Assembly: GCA_045545095.1 (NCBI GenBank)
Contig: JAZQAG010000033.1
Location: 124,001 to 188,000, forward strand
Source of the DNA: Phocaeicola_A sp045545095
GTDB lineage: Bacteria > Bacteroidota > Bacteroidia > Bacteroidales > Bacteroidaceae
Length of the DNA: 64,000 bases
Direction of reading: 5' to 3'
The notes beneath the pieces are model-generated. The model searched no databases. It saw only the letters and a program-made list of their open reading frames with translations, and was not told the origin of the DNA. Position 1 is the first letter of the stretch. Each line of letters opens with the position of its first letter. The position numbers were made by a program, and so were the translations under genes. Shown piece by piece: positions 7,534 to 17,465 of the stretch.

Positions 7534-9903
7534 ATGAAAGACTATCTGAAAAACCTGTTCGCCACACGCCGTGTGGCATTCTACCTGAACCTGGCAGGTC
7601 TCACGCTGGCATTCGTCATCTTCTACGTGCTGATGGCAGAAGTGAAGTGGGTGCATGGCTTCGACAAGTTTCACGACGGAGCAGAGCGCATTTGTCGCAT
7701 GGATAACAATGGCATTTGGCGCCAAAATCACAACGGCCCCACGGGCGAATGGCTTATAAACAACAGTGCGGATGCCTTTGAAGCTGCCGTCTATTTCAGA
7801 TGGGGAAACAAAGGAGCCTCTTTCTACGACATTGGCGATAGCGATTCTACCGCAGAGTTCAAGAGCATCAGCGTCCCCATCCTCGATGTGACCAAGGGAC
7901 TGCCCAAGGTCTTCACCTTCGACATGGTGGAGGGGAATGCCGAAGACTTCGAGACCCCCGGCGCCGACTTCTTCCCCCTGAGCATCTGCCAAAGGCTCTT
8001 CGGCATGGAGGGACCTTACGTGGGGCGCACCTTCTCCTTCTGGAGAAAAGGCGGATACACCCGCCGTGTGTCGGGCGTCTATCGCGACTTCCCCACCAAC
8101 TCCATCCTTAGTAACTGCATCTACCACTCGATGAACGAAGAGGAGTACGACCGCTTCATGCACCAAGAGCCATCAGAGTGGGCCAGCCACGTCTATGCCA
8201 AAGTACACGAGGGGATGACCCCGGAAACGGCCGCCTCGATGATAACCGATAAGATGAGGGAACTGAGTCAGGACTCGACCATACAATACGGCCTCCCCAC
8301 CCTGCACGAACTCTACTTCATGTCGGAAGATGCAGGTGGAGAGCAGGGCAGCCGCTACATGACGATGCTCTACTTCCTCATCGCCTGGCTGGTGGTGGCC
8401 ATTGCGGCGGTCAACTATATGAACTTCGAGATTTCCCTTATACCTTATCATATTAAAGAGATCAACGTGCGCCGCGTCTTCGGCGCACGGGCATGGCCGC
8501 TCCGCTGGAAGCAGTTGGGACGGGCCTTCTTCACCATCGTGCTGGCCTTGAGCCTCTCTCTGGTGGTGCTGAACATCATCGACAAGCAGGGGTGGCTGCT
8601 GGAGTACATGCACGCCGACATGGCTTTCAGCCAGAACCTCCTCATCTTAGGGGTGATGGGTGCGCTCATGCCGGTCATTCTTCTAGTCTCTGGAGTATAT
8701 CCTGCGTGGTACTCCACTTCGCGCAAGCCCGCCCTGGTCATCAACGGCAACTTTGCCCTCTCCGAAGCCGGCCGCGCCCTGCGCCGTACATTGGTGGGGA
8801 TGCAGTTCACCGTGTCAATGATTGTCATCACCTTCACCTTGCTGATGACATCGCAGACCCACTTCCTTTACAACACTCACGTAGGCTATGCCCGCGACTC
8901 CATCCTCTACATGAATGTGGATATGCTACTGCGCGAACAGCACTATGCCCCCATCATGGAGGCCCTGAATGCCAACCCCGATGTGAAAGAGGCTTCGTGG
9001 AGCCGCTATCGGTTAGGGGAAAGTGATTACACCATGGGATGGGGTCGCCAGTACAAAGGCGAACAGATTTCCTTCAAGAGCCATCCCGTACAGCACAACT
9101 TCCTGAGTACAATGGGCGTGAAGCTGACCGAAGGGCGCGGCTTCCGTCCCGAAGACTCTTCGGTGGGCAACTATGGTAAGATTATCTTCAACGAAACAGC
9201 CCGAAAGGCATTCAACCTGGAGTTGAACGACCACATCGGTTCTGAAACAGGAACAGCCGAAATCATCGGCTTCATCGAAGACATCAAGAGCGGTACACTC
9301 CACAAGACTGTCCCGCCAACAGCCTACTACGTACAGGGAACCACCAACTGGGGTATCGGGCAATACTTGAACTGTGCCATCCGCCTCACCTCGCCCGACA
9401 AGGCCGCCAAGGTAAGCCGCATGTTGGCCGACCTTAACCAAGAGCTGACGGGCGGACAAGCCACCATGAAATTCTACACCTCGGACGACATTGCCGACAT
9501 TGCCTATGCCGTGGAGAACAAGCAGTTCAGCATGGTACTCACCGGTGCCATCATCTCGCTCGTCATCTCGCTTATCGGTGTCTTCGGTCTCGTGCTGTTC
9601 GAGACCCAATCGAAGCGCAAGGAGATAGGCGTGCGCAAGGTGTTCGGTGCCACCACACGCGGCATCCTCTGGATGTTCAATGCACAGTATCTGCGCACCC
9701 TCGTCACCTGCTTCGTCATTGCCGCCCCCGTGGCCCATTACCTATATATGGTGTGGGTGGAGTCGTTCGCCTACCGCACACCCCTGCACTGGTGGCTCTT
9801 CGGCGTGGCCTTCCTCATTGTGGCGATTGTCGTCTGCCTCACCGTCACCGTACAGAGCTGGCGTGCGGCTAAGGAAAGGCCGGTGGAGACGATAATGAAG
9901 TGA
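7534..9903 (+). CDS. FtsX/MacB-type ABC transporter permease, array copy 1
   Basis: Integral membrane permease of the FtsX-like (type VII ABC) class, 789 residues. Predicted layout: TM1 at about 15-37; a large extracytoplasmic domain (about 40-270); three helices (about 276-392); a second half with a helix at about 414-440; a second extracytoplasmic domain (about 445-660); and three C-terminal helices (about 664-777). These proteins need a separate ATPase and usually handle lipids, peptides or signalling rather than small solutes; the substrate here is unknown. The first of four tandem paralogues, it is the most diverged at its ends: it reads ATRRVAFYLNLAGLTLAFV where copies 2-4 read AARGAAFWLNLLGLSLAFV. 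It ends in ERPVETIMK like the others. Confidence 0.9.
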   Translation: MKDYLKNLFATRRVAFYLNLAGLTLAFVIFYVLMAEVKWVHGFDKFHDGAERICRMDNNGIWRQNHNGPTGEWLINNSADAFEAAVYFRWGNKGASFYDIGDSDSTAEFKSISVPILDVTKGLPKVFTFDMVEGNAEDFETPGADFFPLSICQRLFGMEGPYVGRTFSFWRKGGYTRRVSGVYRDFPTNSILSNCIYHSMNEEEYDRFMHQEPSEWASHVYAKVHEGMTPETAASMITDKMRELSQDSTIQYGLPTLHELYFMSEDAGGEQGSRYMTMLYFLIAWLVVAIAAVNYMNFEISLIPYHIKEINVRRVFGARAWPLRWKQLGRAFFTIVLALSLSLVVLNIIDKQGWLLEYMHADMAFSQNLLILGVMGALMPVILLVSGVYPAWYSTSRKPALVINGNFALSEAGRALRRTLVGMQFTVSMIVITFTLLMTSQTHFLYNTHVGYARDSILYMNVDMLLREQHYAPIMEALNANPDVKEASWSRYRLGESDYTMGWGRQYKGEQISFKSHPVQHNFLSTMGVKLTEGRGFRPEDSSVGNYGKIIFNETARKAFNLELNDHIGSETGTAEIIGFIEDIKSGTLHKTVPPTAYYVQGTTNWGIGQYLNCAIRLTSPDKAAKVSRMLADLNQELTGGQATMKFYTSDDIADIAYAVENKQFSMVLTGAIISLVISLIGVFGLVLFETQSKRKEIGVRKVFGATTRGILWMFNAQYLRTLVTCFVIAAPVAHYLYMVWVESFAYRTPLHWWLFGVAFLIVAIVVCLTVTVQSWRAAKERPVETIMK

Positions 9904-9917
9904 GGGAACCACCCTGA

Positions 9918-9936
9918 CCCTCCCTGTGAGGGAGGG
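9918..9936. repeat. GC-rich hairpin in the spacer between permeases 1 and 2
   Basis: CCCTCCC-TGTGA-GGGAGGG, a seven-base perfect stem. The same hairpin with the same flanks recurs at 14845-14863 but is absent from the spacer between copies 2 and 3. It has no U-tract, so it is more likely a processing or stability element than a terminator. Confidence 0.65.
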
Positions 9937-9989
9937 GAATGTTGTGATAAGGCATAAACAGAAAGAATGGAATTTACCAAATACCGATT

Positions 9990-12404
9990 ATGAAAGACTA
10001 TTTGAAAAACCTCTTCGCCGCACGCGGTGCGGCCTTTTGGCTCAATTTGTTGGGCCTCAGTCTGGCCTTCGTCATCTTCTACGTGCTGATGGCAGAAGTG
10101 ATGTGGCACGTTACCTTCGACCGCTTCCACAAGGATGCGGACAGGGTGTGTCAGGTGTTCCACAAGAACAATCATTTTACTAAACTGGCCGGAGAAGACC
10201 ACCCGGAAACAGAAACTCTAACAGCTTCCATTGCAGAAGAAATTACGAACTGTTCGCAGCAGTTTGAGACCTCCGTCACCATCTTTCTGTTGGGAGGAGC
10301 GTGCGACTTGGTGGCTATGAACGAAGGGCATGAAAGCGCAGAGCCTATAAAAACGTTGTTCCGCCTGTGCACTCCGGGGCTTTTCGAGGTATTCACGTTC
10401 GATTTGATAGAAGGTGACACCGATGCTTTCAGAGACCCACACAACGTCTTCGTCCCACTGAGTCTGGCCAAGAAACTCTATGGAGAACAGGATTCCTATG
10501 TGGGTCGCCGGTGCGGAGTGGAGGGCTATTGGGACGTGAATGTGGGCGGTGTCTATCGCGACTTCCCCACGAACAGCCAGTTGCCTAACGATGTCTATCA
10601 GCTGGTGAACGAGCAGCAACGAGAGCTTTTATGGAGCAATAAAGAAGAATACAATCATTACCTCTTTGTGAAATTGCGCGAGGGAGCAGATGGTGAACAG
10701 GTATCAGAAGAGTTGCTTGCCAACAGTACCATGCTGCGCGAGATAGCCTCCCACTTCTCTTTCATCCCTCTGCCGGAGCTTTATTATACGGAATCAGAGA
10801 GTGCCAAATGGCTTGAAGCAACGGGGGGAGATGACAAATATTTAGCTTTCCATAAGCGCAACGCCAATTATACGATGCCGGCCATCCTCTGCATTGTGGC
10901 CCTCTTGGTGGTGTTCATTGCGGCCATCAACAGCATCAACTTCTCCATGGCAATGGTACCCTATCAGATTAAGGAAGTGAATGTGCGGCGCATCTTCGGT
11001 GCTCAGGCCGCTTCACTCCGTAGGGAGCTGATATGGGAGACGTTTCTCAACGTAGCAATAGCGGTTCTACTGGCTCTGTTTGTCCTTTACGTCATCATTC
11101 AGTTCAGTCTTTTCAGCGAGTGGTTGAAAGCTGACCTTGCCTTTTATCGGAATAGTCTGACACTGGGTATACTGGCCATCGTGGTGGTACTTATCCCTTT
11201 GGTGGCCGGTGGTTATCCCGCCTGGTATCTCACCTCGCGCCGTCCGGCCTTGGTGGTGAATGGAAGTTTTGCCCTTTCACCCGCCGGACGTGCATTCCGC
11301 CGGATGCTGATAGGCTTCCAGTTTGTCATCTCTCTTGTCGTGTTGTTACTCCTTTTGTTATTCTTGGGCCAACATCACTATATGTACACGGCACCCGTGG
11401 GGTATGACCGCGATTCGGTTTTCTATGCAGAAGTCCACTTGGATCGGGAGTATATGAAAGCTCACGGTTATATGGGAAAAGAGGTTTTCCTTGCCCCAAT
11501 GATGCAGGCTTTACAGACAAATCCGGCTATCAGCGAAGCGTCGTGGGGACATCAGTTGGGAGGAAACATCAATAATAGTAACGGAGCTGAGTATAAAGGA
11601 AAGTTAATCTTGTATGATAGGATAACTGTGGAACATAACTATTTGAAAACAATGGGAATCAAAGTGACTTCAGGACGAGACTTCCGCCCCGAGGATGAAG
11701 GCCGAAATCTGTTAATCTTCAACGAACAGGCTCGCAAGGAGTTTGGCTTGGAACTGAACGACAAGGTGGGAAGATATGAAGTCATTGGCTTCACGGAGGA
11801 CATCCATACCACCAACCTGAAGAACAAGATAAAACCCACAGCCTTTGAGATGAGCGGAAACTACAATACCAACCTTGTCATTCGTCTTGCTTCGCCCGAC
11901 CGAAAGGAAGAGGTCTGCCGGTTTATCGAAGAACAGGCGGAAAAGATTACAGGCAGAGAAAACAGGTGGAGCTATAAGTCGGGCGATGAAATTATGGATG
12001 AGGCTTTTACCAGTGAGCAGAAGCAACTGAAACTGCTTTTCGTCGTTACAATCGTCTCCCTCCTTATCCCCCTCATCGGAGTCTTCGGTCTTGTCCTCTT
12101 CGAGACGCGGGCCAAACGCAAGGAGATAGGCATCCGCAAGGTGTTCGGTGCAACCACGCGGGGCATCCTCGTGATGTTCAACATGCAGTACCTACGCACG
12201 CTTGTGGTGTGCTTCATCGTGGCCGCCCCTGTGGCCTACACCTTATACAACAGGTGGATAGAGTCGTTCGCCTACCGCACACCGATGCACTGGTGGCTCT
12301 TCGCCGTGGCCTTCCTCATTGTGGCGTTCGTCGTCTGCCTCACCGTCACCGTACAGAGTTGGCGTGCTGCAAAGGAAAGGCCGGTAGAGACGATAATGAA
12401 GTGA
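9990..12404 (+). CDS. FtsX/MacB-type ABC transporter permease, array copy 2
   Basis: An 804-residue paralogue of copy 1 with the same two-half architecture of one plus three helices each around large extracytoplasmic domains. Residues 1-57, ending DRVCQVF, are identical to copies 3 and 4, and the last ~110 residues are nearly identical to them. The periplasmic domains differ strongly, including a segment around residues 60-115 that shows little similarity between copies. The identity extends to synonymous positions and through the upstream spacer, which points to recent homogenisation of the ends. It follows copy 1 by 86 bases and precedes copy 3 by 50. Confidence 0.9.
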   Translation: MKDYLKNLFAARGAAFWLNLLGLSLAFVIFYVLMAEVMWHVTFDRFHKDADRVCQVFHKNNHFTKLAGEDHPETETLTASIAEEITNCSQQFETSVTIFLLGGACDLVAMNEGHESAEPIKTLFRLCTPGLFEVFTFDLIEGDTDAFRDPHNVFVPLSLAKKLYGEQDSYVGRRCGVEGYWDVNVGGVYRDFPTNSQLPNDVYQLVNEQQRELLWSNKEEYNHYLFVKLREGADGEQVSEELLANSTMLREIASHFSFIPLPELYYTESESAKWLEATGGDDKYLAFHKRNANYTMPAILCIVALLVVFIAAINSINFSMAMVPYQIKEVNVRRIFGAQAASLRRELIWETFLNVAIAVLLALFVLYVIIQFSLFSEWLKADLAFYRNSLTLGILAIVVVLIPLVAGGYPAWYLTSRRPALVVNGSFALSPAGRAFRRMLIGFQFVISLVVLLLLLLFLGQHHYMYTAPVGYDRDSVFYAEVHLDREYMKAHGYMGKEVFLAPMMQALQTNPAISEASWGHQLGGNINNSNGAEYKGKLILYDRITVEHNYLKTMGIKVTSGRDFRPEDEGRNLLIFNEQARKEFGLELNDKVGRYEVIGFTEDIHTTNLKNKIKPTAFEMSGNYNTNLVIRLASPDRKEEVCRFIEEQAEKITGRENRWSYKSGDEIMDEAFTSEQKQLKLLFVVTIVSLLIPLIGVFGLVLFETRAKRKEIGIRKVFGATTRGILVMFNMQYLRTLVVCFIVAAPVAYTLYNRWIESFAYRTPMHWWLFAVAFLIVAFVVCLTVTVQSWRAAKERPVETIMK

Positions 12405-12454
12405 GGGTGTGATAAGGCATAAACAGAAAGAATGGAATTTACCAAATACCGATT

Positions 12455-14830
12455 ATGAAAGACTATTTGAAAAACCTCTTCGCCGCACGCGGTGCGGCCT
12501 TCTGGCTCAATCTGTTGGGTCTCAGTCTGGCCTTCGTCATCTTCTACGTGCTGATGGCAGAAGTGATGTGGCACGTTACCTTCGACCGCTTCCACAAGGA
12601 TGCAGACAGGGTATGTCAGGTGTTTTATGAGGATCCCTCCCTTGACGAGTGGGAAAAACTATTTCCAGAGTTGATGAAGGATGGGAAGAAACATTTCTCC
12701 GCTGAATTTGCCGAGGAGATACGCCGTTCAACACAGGACTTTGAAGCCTCGGTTGTTGTAGCCAATGGGGAATATTCAGGTTTGAAGCCTACAGATGTCG
12801 AGGATGTGGCAGATTCTCTCGATATACAGTTTGTTGAGGCCACAGAAGGCTTGTTCGAGGTCTTTACTTTTGACCTGATAGAAGGGGATACGGCCGCTAT
12901 TCACGACCCAGACAAAGTATTCATCCCATTGAGCCTCGCCAAGAAACTCTTTGGAGAGGCCGGCCCTTATGTGGGGCGCCGTTGTGGCGAGACGGGCAAG
13001 TGGGAAGCCTGCGTGGGAGGTGTCTATCGCGACTTCCCGACAAACTCCCAACTGGACAATGTGATATATCGTAGCTTCAGCCGTGAGCGATGGGACAGGT
13101 TCATGGGAAACCGTACCAACTGGGATGTCAACCTTTTCGTGAAGTTGCGCGAAGGGGTGGATGGTGAGACGCTTTCCGAGAATTTGCGGACTAACAGCAT
13201 CATGCTTCGCAACGAAGCCTCCCGTTTCACCTTCCTTCCCATTCACGAAATCTATTTTGCCGACATTGATGAGAAGACGCATTTGGGTAAATCCTTCCGC
13301 AGGCATGGTGGTGACTATGGGATTGTGACACTACTGGCGTTGGTGGCCATGCTTGTCGTCGTGGTGGGAGGCATCAATTACGTCAACTTCTCTATGGCCA
13401 TGGTGCCCTATCAGATAAAGAACATCAATGTGCGGCGCGTGTTTGGCGAAAAGGCCTCGAGCATCCGCTGGCGTCTGATGAGTCAGGCTTTATTGAATGT
13501 CACATTAGCAGTATTGATGGCTTACGCCCTGTTGGTCATCATCATTCAAAACGGTTTGGTGGACGAGTGGCTGAAGTGTGACCTCTCCTTCGGGCACAAT
13601 GGCACAGTGATAGGTATGACCGTAGTGCTGGCCCTGCTGGTGCCCATCGTGGCAGGCGGTTATCCGGCCTGGTACGTCACATCGCGCAAGCCAGCGTTGG
13701 TCATCAATGGCAGTTTTGCCCTTTCGCCTACAGGGCGCTCTCTCCGACGGGGATTGATAGGCTTCCAGTTCGCGGTGTCGATGGTGGCGGTGCTGATGGT
13801 GCTGCTCGTCATGAGCCAGAACCACTATGTGCGCACAGCTCCCGTTGGGTATGCCCGCGACTCGGTGATGTATGTGTTGGTGAAAGAATACTGGAAGATG
13901 GATATGGAGGCTTACTACAATCCTTTGACCGACCTGATGAAGAGCCATCCGGCCGTGAAAGAGGTATCGTGGGCAAACTATCGCTTGGGGGAGGATAACA
14001 AGAGTAATTGGGGAGCCATTTACAATGGAAATCCGGTGAGACTCAAAGGGTTTCCAGTAAATTACAATTTCCTTACGGCTATGGGTATCAAGGTGACCGA
14101 AGGACGCAACTTCCGCCCTGAAGACGTAGGGAAGACCTACATGATTTGCAACGAGGCGGCACGCAAAAAGTATGGTTTGAAACTGAATACCAATCTTTGG
14201 GGTGAAATCATCGGTTTCTGCGAGGACATCAAGTATGGCTCGTTCAAGAAAACCGTTGAACCTATAGCCTTTACAGTCGGACAAGGGAAGGGCGGCCATT
14301 GTGTGCTCCGCCTGACATCGCCCGACAAGATGGCTGACGTGAGCCGTTATGTGGACGAAGCATTTGCCAAAGTGAGCAACGGAGCCTTTGAATGGGAAAT
14401 CTCCACCCATAGCGACATTGCCGATGTGGCTTATGCTGACGAGATGAAGCAACTCAAACTCCTGGTGCTCGTCTCCATCATCTCCCTCCTCATTCCCCTC
14501 ATCGGAGTCTTCGGTCTTGTCCTTTTCGAGACACGCGCCAAGCGTAAGGAGATTGGCATCCGTAAAGTGTTCGGTGCTACGACACGTGGCATCCTCGTGA
14601 TGTTCAACATGCAGTACCTCCGCACGTTCATGGTCTGCTTCATCCTGGCCGCCCCCGTGGCCTATACTTTATATAATAGGTGGATAGAGTCGTTCGCCTA
14701 CCGCACGCCAGTGCACTGGTGGCTCTTCGCCGTGGCGTTCCTCATCGTGGCGATTGTCGTCTGCCTCACCGTCACCGTACAGAGCTGGCGTGCGGCCAAG
14801 GAAAGGCCGGTGGAGACAATCATGAAGTAA
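12455..14830 (+). CDS. FtsX/MacB-type ABC transporter permease, array copy 3
   Basis: A 791-residue paralogue. N-terminus and C-terminal FtsX domain (from LIPLIGVFGLVLFETRAKRKEIG to the end) match copies 2 and 4 almost residue for residue. The first extracytoplasmic domain has its own acidic insert (EDPSLDEWEKLFPELMKDGK, residues about 58-77). It begins 50 bases after copy 2; this spacer lacks the GC-rich hairpin found before copies 2 and 4. Role and substrate are as uncertain as for the other copies. Confidence 0.9.
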   Translation: MKDYLKNLFAARGAAFWLNLLGLSLAFVIFYVLMAEVMWHVTFDRFHKDADRVCQVFYEDPSLDEWEKLFPELMKDGKKHFSAEFAEEIRRSTQDFEASVVVANGEYSGLKPTDVEDVADSLDIQFVEATEGLFEVFTFDLIEGDTAAIHDPDKVFIPLSLAKKLFGEAGPYVGRRCGETGKWEACVGGVYRDFPTNSQLDNVIYRSFSRERWDRFMGNRTNWDVNLFVKLREGVDGETLSENLRTNSIMLRNEASRFTFLPIHEIYFADIDEKTHLGKSFRRHGGDYGIVTLLALVAMLVVVVGGINYVNFSMAMVPYQIKNINVRRVFGEKASSIRWRLMSQALLNVTLAVLMAYALLVIIIQNGLVDEWLKCDLSFGHNGTVIGMTVVLALLVPIVAGGYPAWYVTSRKPALVINGSFALSPTGRSLRRGLIGFQFAVSMVAVLMVLLVMSQNHYVRTAPVGYARDSVMYVLVKEYWKMDMEAYYNPLTDLMKSHPAVKEVSWANYRLGEDNKSNWGAIYNGNPVRLKGFPVNYNFLTAMGIKVTEGRNFRPEDVGKTYMICNEAARKKYGLKLNTNLWGEIIGFCEDIKYGSFKKTVEPIAFTVGQGKGGHCVLRLTSPDKMADVSRYVDEAFAKVSNGAFEWEISTHSDIADVAYADEMKQLKLLVLVSIISLLIPLIGVFGLVLFETRAKRKEIGIRKVFGATTRGILVMFNMQYLRTFMVCFILAAPVAYTLYNRWIESFAYRTPVHWWLFAVAFLIVAIVVCLTVTVQSWRAAKERPVETIMK

Positions 14831-14844
14831 GGGCGCTACCCTGA

Positions 14845-14863
14845 CCCTCCCTGTGAGGGAGGG
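14845..14863. repeat. GC-rich hairpin in the spacer between permeases 3 and 4
   Basis: Exact second copy of CCCTCCC-TGTGA-GGGAGGG, with the same flanks on both sides as at 9918-9936, showing that whole gene-junction segments have been duplicated. Confidence 0.65.
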
Positions 14864-14916
14864 GAATGTTGTGATAAGGCATAAACAGAAATAATGGAAT
14901 TTACCAAATACCGATT

Positions 14917-17325
14917 ATGAAAGACTATTTGAAAAACCTCTTCGCCGCACGTGGTGCGGCCTTCTGGCTCAATTTGTTGGGTCTCAGTCTGGCCTTCGTC
15001 ATCTTCTACGTGCTGATGGCAGAAGTGATGTGGCACGTCACTTTCGACCGCTTTCACAAGGATGCGGACAGGGTGTGTCAGGTGTTTCACAGGAATACTC
15101 ATTTTGACAACATATATGGTTCTTTCGGCCAAGAAAGGCCTGAAATGGATACCTATACGGCCTCTTTTATGGAAGAGATAGTCAAAAGCAGCCAACAATT
15201 CGAGAATTATACAGGTATCTTTAATTTGGGAGGCTTAAAGGGATATGATTATATTGCTCCGTCAGAGAATGAGGACGCTGAGTCATTGGCAACCCGAATA
15301 TGGTATTGCACGCCTGACCTGTTCAGCGTATTCACTTTCGACCTCATTGAAGGTGATACGGCCGCTTTTCGCGATTCGCACAACATTTTCATCCCGTTGA
15401 GTCTGGCCAGGAAACTTTTTGGCAAATCAGATTCGTACATCGGCAGACAATGCCGCGTGGCAGAGCAATGGGATGTGAATGTGGGTGGTGTCTATCGCGA
15501 CTTCCCCACCAACAGCCAGATGAACAACGATGTCTATCAATGCTTGAACGAGCAACAACGGGAAGAGCTGTGGAATAATCATAACCAATGGTTTCACAAT
15601 CTGTTCGTCAAGTTGCGGAAGGGAGCCAACGGTGAGAAAGTCTCAGAAGAATTGTTGGCCAATAGCCCTACGTTGCGCGAGAAAGCTTCACATTTCACCT
15701 TCATGCCTTTGTCCGATGTCTATTATGTGCAGAATGAAACTTACAAATCCCACTTGGGAAGTTCGGATTACAACTTTGGCAAACGCAATGGCAACCGCAT
15801 GTTGGTATGGGCCTACGCGTTGGTAGCCTTGTTAGTCATTGCGATTGCCGCCATCAACTATGTGAACTTCTCTATGGCCATGGTCCCTTATCAGATAAAA
15901 GAGGTCAACGTCCGCCGCATTTTTGGTGCAAAAGGCACTTCGCTCCGATGGAAGTTGATAAAGACGGCCACCATCAATGTGTTTGTAGCTGCCGTTCTTG
16001 CCATCGTCCTGCTGAAGGTAATCATCCAACTGGGCATTTTGAATGGTTTGCAGAATTGTGACCTTGCTTTTGTGACAAATCGTGAGACGCTTCTGATGAT
16101 GCTTGCCCTGATAGTGTTGCTCCCCATGATTGCCGGCTCTTATCCCGCTTGGTATCTGACCACGCGCAAGCCTGCATTGGTGATAAACGGCAATTTCGCC
16201 CTTTCGCCAAAAGGCCGGGAGTTCCGTCGGGGACTGATAGCCTTTCAGTTCACCATATCCATTGTTATCCTGCAGGTGTTGCTCCTGTTCTCTTCCCAGC
16301 AGCATTATATACGCACGGCACCTGTAGGGTATGACCGCGATTCGGTGCTTTATGTGGAAGCTTCGAAAGAATATGAACGAAGCATGGAGAATTTCAACTG
16401 GAAGGATTATATCGACCCCATGATGCAGACACTGAAGAGCAATCCCTTGGTGAGTGAAGTTGCGTGGACAGGCGCTATGTTGGGACAGGACATGTTCACC
16501 TTGAACGCCATAAACCATGGTGATAGACTTATCGCTTTCAATTTGTTGGAAGTAAGCGATAATTTCCTGACAACAATGGGTATAGATATCACCGAAGGAC
16601 GCAATTTCCATCCGGGAGAGAAGAACGTCGTCATTTTCAACAAAGCGGCCCGTGAGCAATTGGATTTGAAACTGAACGACAAGATTGTTTTTTCCGGAGG
16701 TGTCATCGGATTTGTGGATAATTTCCATTACAAGAGTTTTCGTAAGGAAATAACTCCGATGGCCTTTGGAGTGACTGAAAATGTGGGAAACAAACTGGTA
16801 GTACGTCTGAACGCTCCTGAAAGAGTAGATGAAGTTATCCGCTTCGTCAACGAACAAAACCAACGAATTTCAGGAGGCAGATGCGAACTGACCTTTTATA
16901 CTCCTGACAAAATGTTCGGAAGCACGTACGCCAACGAAATGAAGCAGCTGAAACTTCTTCTTGTCGGTGCAATAGTTTCCCTCCTTATCCCCCTCATCGG
17001 AGTCTTCGGCCTTGTCCTCTTCGAGACACGGGCCAAGCGCAAGGAGATTGGCATCCGCAAAGTGTTCGGTGCAACCACACGCGGTATCCTCGTGATGTTC
17101 AACATGCAGTACCTCCGCACGCTCATGGTCTGCTTCATCCTGGCCGCCCCCGTGGCTTATACCTTATATAATAGGTGGATAGAGTCGTTCGCCTACCGCA
17201 CACCCATGCACTGGTGGCTCTTCAGCGTGGCCTTCCTCATCGTGGCGATTGTCGTCTGCCTCACCGTCACCATCCAAAGCTGGCGTGCGGCCAAGGAAAG
17301 GCCGGTGGAGACAATCATGAAGTAA
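14917..17325 (+). CDS. FtsX/MacB-type ABC transporter permease, array copy 4
   Basis: An 802-residue paralogue, last of the array. It shares the 57-residue identical N-terminus and near-identical C-terminal FtsX domain with copies 2 and 3; its two extracytoplasmic domains are distinct. A slightly different last stretch (TVTIQSWRAAKERPVETIMK) separates it from the other copies. No ATP-binding subunit, membrane-fusion protein or outer membrane factor is encoded next to the array, so the partner ATPase must be elsewhere. Confidence 0.9.
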   Translation: MKDYLKNLFAARGAAFWLNLLGLSLAFVIFYVLMAEVMWHVTFDRFHKDADRVCQVFHRNTHFDNIYGSFGQERPEMDTYTASFMEEIVKSSQQFENYTGIFNLGGLKGYDYIAPSENEDAESLATRIWYCTPDLFSVFTFDLIEGDTAAFRDSHNIFIPLSLARKLFGKSDSYIGRQCRVAEQWDVNVGGVYRDFPTNSQMNNDVYQCLNEQQREELWNNHNQWFHNLFVKLRKGANGEKVSEELLANSPTLREKASHFTFMPLSDVYYVQNETYKSHLGSSDYNFGKRNGNRMLVWAYALVALLVIAIAAINYVNFSMAMVPYQIKEVNVRRIFGAKGTSLRWKLIKTATINVFVAAVLAIVLLKVIIQLGILNGLQNCDLAFVTNRETLLMMLALIVLLPMIAGSYPAWYLTTRKPALVINGNFALSPKGREFRRGLIAFQFTISIVILQVLLLFSSQQHYIRTAPVGYDRDSVLYVEASKEYERSMENFNWKDYIDPMMQTLKSNPLVSEVAWTGAMLGQDMFTLNAINHGDRLIAFNLLEVSDNFLTTMGIDITEGRNFHPGEKNVVIFNKAAREQLDLKLNDKIVFSGGVIGFVDNFHYKSFRKEITPMAFGVTENVGNKLVVRLNAPERVDEVIRFVNEQNQRISGGRCELTFYTPDKMFGSTYANEMKQLKLLLVGAIVSLLIPLIGVFGLVLFETRAKRKEIGIRKVFGATTRGILVMFNMQYLRTLMVCFILAAPVAYTLYNRWIESFAYRTPMHWWLFSVAFLIVAIVVCLTVTIQSWRAAKERPVETIMK

Positions 17326-17342
17326 GGAGGAAGATTACTTTT

Positions 17343-17422
17343 TCCCTCAATGAGGGACGGGAATGGATTATTTTATCTCTTAATGAGGGAAAAAACAATA
17401 AAAAACGTCCCTCATTGAGGGA
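17343..17422. promoter_or_regulatory. Three spaced copies of the palindrome TCCCTCAATGAGGGA
   Basis: Copies at 17343-17357 (perfect), 17376-17390 (TCTCTTAATGAGGGA, half-degenerate) and 17408-17422 (TCCCTCATTGAGGGA) lie 32-33 bases apart, near three helical turns. The last one ends 8 bases before the -7 box at 17431. They could be operators for the downstream ATPase gene or members of the hairpin repeat family seen elsewhere in this window. Confidence 0.5.
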
Positions 17423-17430
17423 AAAATGTA

Positions 17431-17438
17431 TATCTTTG
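17431..17438 (+). promoter_or_regulatory. -7 box of the ATPase gene
   Basis: TATCTTTG matches TAnnTTTG and is 27 bases before the ATG. No good -33 box is visible because the third palindrome occupies that position. Confidence 0.5.
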
Positions 17439-17465
17439 CACCGAAAACCAATGCATTGATGCACT

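Noticed and set aside
9013..9738. 241-codon minus-strand frame
   Set aside because: Antisense to permease copy 1; similar shadow frames appear in the other copies because the DNA is repeated.
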